Positions 7,566 to 13,942 of a DNA stretch of 25,542 nt are shown here, in pieces. This DNA is from a virus. Position 1 is the first letter of the stretch; every line of letters begins with the position of its first letter. Where the stretch lies: the IMG/VR virus record IMGVR_UViG_3300046007_011665, positions 1 to 25,542 of that record; one strand, given 5' to 3'. The notes under the pieces are model-generated. The model searched no databases, had not been told where the DNA came from, and worked only from the letters and a program-made list of their open reading frames with translations. The translations under genes were made by a program, and so were the position numbers.

Positions 7566-8850
7566 TTTAGATAAACAATACACAGACTTATTAAAAGACA
7601 TTTTAGAAAACGGTACTAAAAAGACTGACCGTACTGGGACTGGTACCATTAGTGTATTCGGAAGACAAATCAGACATAAAATGTCAGAAGGTTTCCCATT
7701 ACTTACAACGAAGAAAATGCCATTCAAAACAATCGTAACAGAACTTCTTTGGTTCTTACGAGGTGATACAAATATAAAGTATTTAGTTGATAATAATTGT
7801 CATATTTGGGATGGCGATGCTTATAAGAATTATTTAAATAATTGTACTGAAAATTACAAAAACCATAATAAAAATGTTGTTGAAACAGACATACCAGACC
7901 ATTGGAAGGATAGTGTCAAATTGGATTTAAGTGAATTATTATCAGAAGAAGAATTCATCAATAAAATAAAAACAGATAATACGTTTGCACAAGTTTGGGG
8001 TGAGTTAGGTTTCATATACGGTAAACAATGGAGAAGTTGGAAAAAAGTTAATGAATCGTGGGATGAAAGGTTGGACCCTCCATTCAAAATAGATAAAATA
8101 GAATTTATAGACCAAATCCAAAACCTAATCAACGACCTTAAAACAAATCCAGACTCAAGACGATTAATGGTTAATGCTTGGAATGTAGGAGAATTAGACC
8201 AGATGGTTCTTCCACCTTGTCATTATGGGTTTCAAGTTTATACAAGAGAGTTGACTATAAGTGAATTGAACATATTATACAATAAAAGAAGAGGAGTAGG
8301 TGAAGTTGATACTAAGTATACTATTGGTACACTTACAGCTAAAGACCCCAATATACCACGTAGAGCAATCTCTTTAATGTGGAATCAACGCTCAGTAGAT
8401 ACATTCTTAGGTTTACCATTTAACATTGCTTCTTATGGATTGTTATTGGAGATAATAGCAAAAGAAGTTAATATGGTTCCTGATGAGTTGATTGGTAATT
8501 TGGGTGATGTTCATTTATATTCAAATCATATTGAACAAGCCAAAGAACAGATTGGGAGAGAATTAGATATAATTGAAAGAGTTGACTATGGTGTTGATGT
8601 ATTAGGTTATCATGGATTAATGGATTACGGTCATTCACAAAATGAAGATGAAATAATAACAAAGTTTTGTGATGAATACGGTGTACCAAAACGTACTAGA
8701 GAACCTTTTCCATTACCAACAATAAAAGTTAGTGGTTCATGGAAATTTTTATCATCATCACCATGTTTTGGAGATACAATTCAACATAAGGATATAGAAT
8801 TAGAAAATTATCAATCACACCCAACAATTAAAGCACCACTGTCCAATTAG
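7555..8850 (+). CDS. thyA: Thymidylate synthase (ThyA type), enlarged
   Basis: ThyA methylates dUMP to dTMP using methylenetetrahydrofolate. Conserved features: TDRTGTGT (24-31) with phosphate-binding Arg, RGDTNIKYLVDNN and IWD (69-86), GFIYGKQWRSW (152-162), DSRRLMVNAWN (200-210), the catalytic PPCH with Cys222, SVDTFLGLPFNIASY (280-294), GDVHLYSNHIEQ (317-328) and the terminal HPTIKAP. At 431 residues it is much longer than the usual roughly 264. The extra sequence lies mainly at about 90-150 and 235-272, both in frame and outside the catalytic motifs, plus a longer C-terminal part. No intron interrupts the gene. It ends the operon read from the host-type promoter at 6083. A GIY-YIG endonuclease gene follows. 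Confidence 0.96.
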   Translation: MPNNLDKQYTDLLKDILENGTKKTDRTGTGTISVFGRQIRHKMSEGFPLLTTKKMPFKTIVTELLWFLRGDTNIKYLVDNNCHIWDGDAYKNYLNNCTENYKNHNKNVVETDIPDHWKDSVKLDLSELLSEEEFINKIKTDNTFAQVWGELGFIYGKQWRSWKKVNESWDERLDPPFKIDKIEFIDQIQNLINDLKTNPDSRRLMVNAWNVGELDQMVLPPCHYGFQVYTRELTISELNILYNKRRGVGEVDTKYTIGTLTAKDPNIPRRAISLMWNQRSVDTFLGLPFNIASYGLLLEIIAKEVNMVPDELIGNLGDVHLYSNHIEQAKEQIGRELDIIERVDYGVDVLGYHGLMDYGHSQNEDEIITKFCDEYGVPKRTREPFPLPTIKVSGSWKFLSSSPCFGDTIQHKDIELENYQSHPTIKAPLSN

Positions 8851-8885
8851 CCACCAATTAAAGCGGCTTTTATAGAAAGTTGTTA

Positions 8886-8893
8886 TATTTATA
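8886..8893 (+). promoter_or_regulatory. Late-promoter-like motif before GIY-YIG gene
   Basis: TATTTATA in the context TTATATTTATAATAAAAG, with a 15-nt spacer to ATG 8909. It lets the endonuclease be expressed separately from the upstream thyA operon. Confidence 0.6.
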
Positions 8894-8908
8894 ATAAAAG
8901 ATTATAAT

Positions 8909-9589
8909 ATGATAACAGTTTATTTACATAGAAGAAATGATACTAATGAAATTTTTTATGTTGGTATTGGTAAAGATGAAAAAAGAGCTTATGACGCTAA
9001 AAACAGAAAAAATAAATATTGGTTAAATATAGTCAATAAACATGGTTATTCAGTAGAAATAATAGATTATTGTGAAACATGGGAACAAGCTTGTGAAATG
9101 GAGAAAAAATTGATAAAACAATATGGTCGTAAAGATTTAAATGAAGGTTCTTTGGTTAATATGACAGATGGTGGTGATGGACAGTTTAACCCTTCACCTG
9201 AAACCAGAGAAAAACTAAGATACCCTAAAACTGAAGAACATAAGTATAAATTAAGAAACTATCAATTAGGTGTTAAACAAAGTGAAGAGACCATTAAAAA
9301 AAGATTATCACATAATTTCCATCAAACAGATGAATATAAAGAAAAAATGAGAATAGCATTATCTGGTGATAATAATCCTATGAAAAAAGAGGAGAATAAA
9401 GCTAAATTAAGAGTACCAAAACCTAAAAGAACGTTGGCCCATAGTAAAAAAATAAGCGAATCAAAGAAAGGTAAACAAACATGGAATAAGAATAAGACTT
9501 TACCTAAATTTAAATGTGAAATATGTGGTAAAGAAATTGGTGGGAAGTCTAATTTGAACCAACACATAGCAAAGCATAACAAATTATAA
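8909..9589 (+). CDS. GIY-YIG homing endonuclease with NUMOD-like repeats and C-terminal zinc finger
   Basis: The protein has 226 residues. The N-terminal nuclease (about 1-95) has the strand ITVYLHRR, then FYVGIGKDEKRAYD (the YIG part is FYVGIG), a KYWLNIV helix and WEQACEMEKKLIKQYG with the metal-binding-type Glu, ending in MTDGGDG. The middle (about 95-195) is lysine-rich with repeated short SEETIKKRLS / SKKISESKKGK blocks typical of NUMOD3 DNA-binding motifs. The C-terminus has CEICGKEI...NLNQHIAKH, a C2H2-like zinc finger. Free-standing enzymes of this type cut DNA in related phages to spread their own gene. It sits just after thyA and has its own TATTTATA promoter. Confidence 0.88.
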   Translation: MITVYLHRRNDTNEIFYVGIGKDEKRAYDAKNRKNKYWLNIVNKHGYSVEIIDYCETWEQACEMEKKLIKQYGRKDLNEGSLVNMTDGGDGQFNPSPETREKLRYPKTEEHKYKLRNYQLGVKQSEETIKKRLSHNFHQTDEYKEKMRIALSGDNNPMKKEENKAKLRVPKPKRTLAHSKKISESKKGKQTWNKNKTLPKFKCEICGKEIGGKSNLNQHIAKHNKL

Positions 9590-9600
9590 ATGTATTAATT

Positions 9601-9796
9601 ATGAGTTTATTTTTTAGAAATTGGTTAGATGAGGGTTATTACGAAGAAGATAGTTCTGGTGATTTAACTAGACTTGAAGACCCTAAAGATATAAGAAACG
9701 CACAAAAAAAATGGCACATTGTATCATCATGATGGTTTTAGTTTTGGTAAGGCTGCTGATGATGAATTATTAAATATTGAAGATGAAGACAATTAA
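9601..9796 (+). pseudogene. Small acidic protein, frame broken at an A8 run
   Basis: From ATG 9601 the frame MSLFFRNWLDEGYYEEDSSG... stops after 43 residues at 9730-9732. At the A8 run (9704-9711), dropping one A gives a smooth continuation ...NAQKNGTLYHHDGFSFGKAADDELLNIEDEDN, ending at 9796 and overlapping the start of the next gene as is normal here. The joined product would be about 64 residues and acidic. The direction (one base too many) is opposite to the T9 and A10 breaks. A sequencing indel, a natural mutation or slippage are all possible. Function unknown. The 43-residue version is the literal reading of the sequence as given. Confidence 0.5.
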
Positions 9797-10019
9797 AATT
9801 AGATACGTAGAAAGAAATAACACTTACAACATGCAATATAAGTCATGGTTTGGGTGGAAAGATTTAACCTATACTATTGATATGGGTTATGGTGGAATTA
9901 CAAATTATTACGAAAATAAAGACAAAACTAAATTATTGGATGAAGTTTTAGAAAAAAAGTTTAGCACAGTCAGAAAATTTGTAACAATAGTTGAATATCC
10001 TACAATTAAAGTTTACTAA
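9783..10019 (+). CDS. Small hypothetical protein
   Basis: This 78-residue protein is likely a small beta-rich domain (MKTIKIRYVE; FGWKDLTYTIDMGYGG; FVTIVEYPTIKVY). I chose ATG 9783 over an in-frame TTG at 9777 because ATG is the normal start here and it overlaps the presumed end of the upstream reading frame by 14 nt. No recognised family. Confidence 0.55.
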   Translation: MKTIKIRYVERNNTYNMQYKSWFGWKDLTYTIDMGYGGITNYYENKDKTKLLDEVLEKKFSTVRKFVTIVEYPTIKVY

Positions 10020-10033
10020 TCGCTTAATTACGA

Positions 10034-10045
10034 TATTTATTTATA
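10034..10045 (+). promoter_or_regulatory. Late-promoter-like motif (double) before spanin-like gene
   Basis: ATATTTATTTATAAAATAG holds two overlapping copies: TATTTATT at 10034-10041 and TATTTATA at 10038-10045. They lie 14 and 10 nt before ATG 10056. TATTTATT also occurs before the gene at 25158. Confidence 0.5.
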
Positions 10046-10055
10046 AAATAGTACC

Positions 10056-10550
10056 ATGTTTGAAGCAATTAAAAATCTTAAACCAGCGCATAGATTCCAA
10101 GCCTTTTTGGTTGTTGTAATCTTATCTACGTTATCATCAGTTGCAACAGCTTATATGTCAACTGATGATTGTAGTGGATTAGCTAACCAGTATAACGTTT
10201 TGATTAAAAACTACACTGAAACGTTGTCATTGAATAATCAATTGGTTTCTGATAATAACCAGAAACAAAAAGATTTTATGGTTATAAAAAAAATGCTTGA
10301 TAGTCTAGATAGTGTTGAACCAGAAATAATTAAAAAAACCAGTGTAAAAAATAAAAAAGAACCTAATATCATAAAACATCATGATGTTATTAACCATCAT
10401 GATACTATTATGGTTGCGGCGTCTAGAGCTGATATAATTGAAAGAACTAAAACGGTTAAAACTGAAACAACAATATCAAAAATGGGTGATAAACATAAAA
10501 GCATATTAAAAAATGTTTATAATGTCTTACAAAAACACCAGAAACAATAA
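10056..10550 (+). CDS. Membrane-anchored coiled-coil protein, possible inner-membrane spanin
   Basis: This 164-residue protein has a short positively charged N-terminus followed by a hydrophobic segment at about 15-33 (FQAFLVVVILSTLSSVATA), an N-in signal anchor or signal peptide. The rest is a hydrophilic, probably extracytoplasmic, helical region with heptad-like NYTETLSLNNQLVSDNNQ and a His-rich stretch (IIKHHDVINHHDTIM) near 108-122. One membrane anchor plus a periplasmic coiled coil is the layout of inner-membrane spanins (Rz), which disrupt the outer membrane at lysis. No partner lipoprotein gene is visible in or around it, so the lysis role is only inference. It is a single gene with its own late-type motif and terminator. 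Confidence 0.5.
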   Translation: MFEAIKNLKPAHRFQAFLVVVILSTLSSVATAYMSTDDCSGLANQYNVLIKNYTETLSLNNQLVSDNNQKQKDFMVIKKMLDSLDSVEPEIIKKTSVKNKKEPNIIKHHDVINHHDTIMVAASRADIIERTKTVKTETTISKMGDKHKSILKNVYNVLQKHQKQ

Positions 10551-10553
10551 AAT

Positions 10554-10580
10554 AAAAACACCCTTAGAGGTGTTTTTTTT
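10554..10580 (+). terminator. Intrinsic terminator after spanin-like gene
   Basis: A 9-bp stem AAAAACACC / GGTGTTTTT with loop CTTAGA (10554-10577) leads into a T run ending at 10580. It directly follows the stop at 10550 and precedes the next late-type motif at 10592. Confidence 0.85.
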
Positions 10581-10591
10581 ATTTTAATCAA

Positions 10592-10599
10592 TATTTATA
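10592..10599 (+). promoter_or_regulatory. Late-promoter-like motif before fibre-region genes
   Basis: CAATATTTATAATAAAAAC is the best match to the shared element. It has a 13-nt spacer to ATG 10613 and sits right after a terminator, so it must start a new transcript. Confidence 0.65.
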
Positions 10600-10612
10600 A
10601 TAAAAACTAAAC

Positions 10613-10975
10613 ATGGCTTTAAACAACGATATAAGTGATTTTGTAATACCAGCACAAAATGCTAGTTTGTATAATTTAATATACTACGGTGTTGATGGTG
10701 GTAGAACAGGTTGTAACATAAACATAAACGGTGTTGATGTTCAAATGGGTAGTGGTTCTACTATAGAAATATTGGTTAGAACTATCAGTGGTGGTGCTGG
10801 ATGTTATTTATACGGTGATTATCCAGATGTTTTTGGTGGTGTAAACACACCGTTTGTGTCAGACCCTATTCAAATACTAGTTGACGCGTTTAAGAATAGA
10901 GTTTCTAATGATGGTGGTACCTTTGTTTCAGAAACATGTTTAATAACAGAATTAACGAATTTAAACAACATTTAA
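10613..10975 (+). CDS. Small virion protein with Cys pair, paralogue of 12552 gene
   Basis: This 120-residue protein is a Gly/Asn-rich, beta-type small domain with two conserved Cys motifs, RTGCNI and AGCYLYGD, and the core TISGGAGCYL. The same pattern (NNDI, GG.xGC, NG..V, S.I, R.ISGG.GCYL.GD) recurs in the 81-residue protein at 12552, so they are paralogues. This copy has an extra C-terminal helix region (about 83-120, DPIQILVDAFKNRV). It lies immediately upstream of the fibre-like gene and follows a strong late-type motif. A small structural or fibre-assembly protein is likely by context; no biochemical role can be read from sequence. Confidence 0.6.
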   Translation: MALNNDISDFVIPAQNASLYNLIYYGVDGGRTGCNININGVDVQMGSGSTIEILVRTISGGAGCYLYGDYPDVFGGVNTPFVSDPIQILVDAFKNRVSNDGGTFVSETCLITELTNLNNI

Positions 10976-10977
10976 TT

Positions 10978-12192
10978 ATGAGTATATTAGATAAAGCTAC
11001 CTTATTGGTAACACCAAACGCATATAAAACATCAAAAATATATAGTATCATACCTTCAGATGGTAGTGGTGATTTTACATTTACTAGAGCTAGTGGTGCA
11101 ACTATAATTAATTCAACAGGACAATATGAAATTGTTGGTACTAACATGCCTAGGATTAATTATGATTTTTCAGGTGGTTGTCCTACAATATTATTAGAAC
11201 CACAAAGAACTAATCTATTTAGAGATTCAGAACCAGCTACAACCCCAACACCAGGTAGTGGTGTTGTTGCCAGTGGTGTTACTTTTAGTGCGAATGATTG
11301 GGGTGTAGGTTTAAACGGTAAAGTTACATTTACAGGTAATACAATACAAGGACAATATTATAATTCAGCAAGTATCCTTGCTGGTAATTCAGTAACTCTT
11401 AGTTTTATAGCTAAAAAACAAGGGGGTGGTGAAGTTAATTTTGGTACTGGGTCGAGCAACGATATATATGTTAGTATGCAAAATACAGCTGGTATAGGGA
11501 GTATTACCAAAACATATTTAGGTGATAATTTATGGTATTGTAGCGCTACTAGAACATCTAATGGAGCTAGTAGTAATTATGGACCAATAAAACTAACTAC
11601 TAATACTAGTACACCAGTTGAAGTTAGTGCGATTATGTTGGTAACTAATGGTACTGGTACTACTTCTGCTAGTACTGTTACGTTAAGACCAGAATCTTAT
11701 GTTAAAACAACTGGTTCTTCTGTAACTAAAGCCGTTGAAGCTATGGTAGACGTTATTAGTGGTTTTACTGGTGGTGCAGCTGGTGGTTCATGGTATTTAA
11801 AATTATTAAATAACACTAGCCAACATAGAGTTACTAATGGGTCGTTGTATGTTGGTAGTGCTTCTGGTAGTTCAACTAGTGGCGATGTTTTAAGAGTAAT
11901 TAATGATGGTACGAACACTAGATTAAAAGTATCAAAGATTGTGAACGGTTCTCCAACAACTTTATTTATAACAAGTGCTGATATTATTAGTATAGTGTTT
12001 ACATGGAATGGGTCAACAGCTAACATTTATTCAAATGGGTCTAAGGTTATTACCGATACCGCATTTACTGGAACAACTACATTAAATTATTTAGTAGCAA
12101 ACGGTACTGATGTCCCTAAATATATAAAAACAATGGCTATATTTCCAGAGCCTTTAACTGATGCGGAAGCAATATCTTTAACAAATATATAA
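10978..12192 (+). CDS. Fibre/adhesin-like structural protein
   Basis: The protein has 404 residues, rich in Gly, Ser, Thr and Asn, and beta-strand-like throughout. Near the N-terminus it carries DFTFTRASGATIINSTG and, soon after, CPTILLEPQRTNLF, a pair of motifs I know from phage head or tail spike/fibre proteins and lectin-like modules. The C-terminal half (SWYLKLLNN; IISIVFTWNGSTANIYSNG; LTDAEAISLT) resembles a concanavalin/LamG-type carbohydrate-binding sandwich. It probably forms a surface appendage that contacts the host. The start at 10978 comes 2 nt after the upstream stop; a longer in-frame start at 10936 would overlap the upstream gene by about 40 nt and is less likely. The next gene begins 1 nt after the stop. 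Confidence 0.75.
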   Translation: MSILDKATLLVTPNAYKTSKIYSIIPSDGSGDFTFTRASGATIINSTGQYEIVGTNMPRINYDFSGGCPTILLEPQRTNLFRDSEPATTPTPGSGVVASGVTFSANDWGVGLNGKVTFTGNTIQGQYYNSASILAGNSVTLSFIAKKQGGGEVNFGTGSSNDIYVSMQNTAGIGSITKTYLGDNLWYCSATRTSNGASSNYGPIKLTTNTSTPVEVSAIMLVTNGTGTTSASTVTLRPESYVKTTGSSVTKAVEAMVDVISGFTGGAAGGSWYLKLLNNTSQHRVTNGSLYVGSASGSSTSGDVLRVINDGTNTRLKVSKIVNGSPTTLFITSADIISIVFTWNGSTANIYSNGSKVITDTAFTGTTTLNYLVANGTDVPKYIKTMAIFPEPLTDAEAISLTNI

Positions 12193-12193
12193 T

Positions 12194-12487
12194 ATGAGAA
12201 CATATAAATTAAAATATAATGATAACCAATCAGCTATGTCTGATTTAATAAACAAGGGGGTTTATGTAGAAACCTCTGAAGGCTTAATTTTTGGTGATGG
12301 TGTGTATGGTGTAGTTGCTATCGGTTTAATTGAAACTGGTGGTGTTTATGATGATAATTTTAACGTAATAACACCTTCAGAAACTATTGAAGGGTTTCAT
12401 TACGATATATTGGCAGTAGAAGGGTTTGATTTTGGTGTGAATGAAATATTTCCAAAAAACCCTATTCATGGGTTTTACGGTGTTTAA
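12194..12487 (+). CDS. Hypothetical protein downstream of fibre gene
   Basis: This 97-residue protein is acidic and glycine-rich with beta-type segments (YVETSEGLIFGDGVYGVVAIG; EGFHYDILAVEGFDFG) and no cysteines. No family is recognised. It begins 1 nt after the fibre-like gene and is probably co-translated with it. Small proteins in this position in phages are often fibre chaperones or structural accessory proteins, but the sequence itself does not show this. Confidence 0.55.
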   Translation: MRTYKLKYNDNQSAMSDLINKGVYVETSEGLIFGDGVYGVVAIGLIETGGVYDDNFNVITPSETIEGFHYDILAVEGFDFGVNEIFPKNPIHGFYGV

Positions 12488-12527
12488 TATATTTTCAAGA
12501 ATATTAGAATAAATGAAAAAATAAATA

Positions 12528-12535
12528 TATTTATA
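12528..12535 (+). promoter_or_regulatory. Late-promoter-like motif before Cys-pair paralogue and structural block
   Basis: AAATATATTTATAAGTAAAAG has TATTTATA with a 16-nt spacer to ATG 12552. No further copy is seen before 12830 and no terminator before 20154, so this may drive the whole structural block. Confidence 0.6.
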
Positions 12536-12551
12536 AGTAAAAGAAAAAATT

Positions 12552-12797
12552 ATGCCAAAAAATAATGATATATATAGTGTGATTGTACCAGCTACAGCAC
12601 CTGTTTTTACCGCACATACTTACAGTACAATATATGGTGGTTCATCAGGTTGTACTGCTACTGTTAATGGTATAAGTGTTAGCGTTGGACCATCTTCGTC
12701 TATTACTGTGATGATAAGAAGTATTAGCGGTGGTAGTGGATGTTATTTGTTAGGAGATAATCAAAACGTATATTTAGGGTCTCCTAATTTACCATAA
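12552..12797 (+). CDS. Small virion protein with Cys pair, paralogue of 10613 gene
   Basis: The protein has 81 residues. It aligns along nearly its full length with residues 1-80 of the 10613 protein: NNDI near the start, GGSSGCT, NGISVSV, SSITVMIRSISGG and SGCYLLGD. The two spaced cysteines are conserved. It lacks the C-terminal extension of its paralogue. Gly/Ser-rich, beta-type; probably a small virion or fibre-associated protein. It has its own late-type motif. Confidence 0.6.
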   Translation: MPKNNDIYSVIVPATAPVFTAHTYSTIYGGSSGCTATVNGISVSVGPSSSITVMIRSISGGSGCYLLGDNQNVYLGSPNLP

Positions 12798-12829
12798 TGA
12801 TAAAAATAAATTAAAAAAGAAATAAAACT

Positions 12830-13942
12830 ATGGAAAGAAATTTTAAAATTAATCCAATTGGTCTTAAAGGAAATGAAATAAATGAACGTATGAAACAACT
12901 TATGGGTATGACACCTATGAATGAAGGTTTATCGCGTTCAACTGTTGAGTTAACAAAAATTGGCCCAGATGGAAAAACATATGGTATTGTAAGAGAAAAC
13001 CATGAATATTACATTAAAGTATCTGATAAAACTTCAAACCTTACTGTTGAAGATTTTAAATATATTGGTGGTTTACAGAATAAAAAACAAGAAGCTTATC
13101 CATCATACGCTAAAGCTACTAAACACTTGAATTTAAAATTCAATTCTATTTGCGAATCATATGATATTGTGAATACTTTTAACGTATTTGTTGATGATAA
13201 ATTATTATCAGAAGGTGCAGCTAAAGAAGCTACAAAACACATTACAGATACCAAAGGTAAAGACTTAGATGCTAAGGCTAAAGAAGAAGGTGGTGATAAC
13301 TTGGCTGGTAAAAAAGTCATGGATGAAATGGAAGAAGTAACACTTACTGAAGATGAGTTAGCTATTGATGCGATGCTTAATGAAATGGAAGAATTAGAAG
13401 AAGAAGAATCTAAAGATAACCCATGGGCTATCTGTACTGCTAGTGTTGGTCGTAAAGACAAAGAAAAATACGAAGCATGTGTTAGAGACGTTAAAAAAGA
13501 AAAAGGTATCAAAGAAGAATTAAAAGGTAACCAATCAAAAATTGATGCCAATAAAAACGGTAAAATTGATGGTGAGGATTTTAAAATGCTTAAAAAAGGT
13601 AAAGTTAAAGAAAATTTTGGTATAGAACCAGAACAAGAACCAACAACTGATGAGTTAATGGATAGATTGGATAATATGTCAGCAGCTGAATTTATTGAAT
13701 TATTAGGCGATGCTGGTAAAGATGTTATGCAATTTGCTAAAAGAAAAATTGAAGCTGGGACTAAATTTATGTTAAATAAAATGGGTCACGAAGTTGATGA
13801 AGCTAAAGACTTCCCTGATTTAACAGGAGATGGTAAAGTAACTAGAGCTGATATTTTAAAAGGTAGAGGTGTTGATTTAGATGAAGAAATGACTATTGAG
13901 GAAATTCAAGAAGCTATTGCTGATTTAAAAAAAAAACTTTAA
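12830..13942 (+). CDS. Mosaic virion protein with two EF-hand/dockerin-like loops (N-terminal part)
   Basis: The direct reading is 370 residues. The order is: MTPMNEGLSR at 27-36, a hydrophobic-x-E-G motif; a region (about 38-125) rich in strands; LLSEGAAKE at 125-133; an acidic helix (about 163-195); DNPWAICTASVGRKD with KYEACVRDVKK (197-223), a Cys motif I associate with phage structural proteins; an EF-hand-type loop DANKNGKIDGED (239-250); and a second loop DLTGDGKVTRAD (330-341). Both loops fit calcium binding. The frame ends at 13942 just after an A10 run; the adjoining frame continues with TLTEGKKYKLKLDNPAP, so the true product may be one protein of about 857 residues ending at 15402. 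An internal head or core protein is likely. Confidence 0.7.
   Translation: MERNFKINPIGLKGNEINERMKQLMGMTPMNEGLSRSTVELTKIGPDGKTYGIVRENHEYYIKVSDKTSNLTVEDFKYIGGLQNKKQEAYPSYAKATKHLNLKFNSICESYDIVNTFNVFVDDKLLSEGAAKEATKHITDTKGKDLDAKAKEEGGDNLAGKKVMDEMEEVTLTEDELAIDAMLNEMEELEEEESKDNPWAICTASVGRKDKEKYEACVRDVKKEKGIKEELKGNQSKIDANKNGKIDGEDFKMLKKGKVKENFGIEPEQEPTTDELMDRLDNMSAAEFIELLGDAGKDVMQFAKRKIEAGTKFMLNKMGHEVDEAKDFPDLTGDGKVTRADILKGRGVDLDEEMTIEEIQEAIADLKKKL

Noticed and set aside
7555-8850. Group I intron in thyA
   Set aside because: The reading frame and all catalytic motifs are continuous; the extra sequence is translated insertion, with no frame break.
10936-10977. Longer start for the fibre-like gene
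   Set aside because: It would overlap the preceding gene by 40 nt; ATG 10978 follows that gene's stop and begins a better N-terminus.
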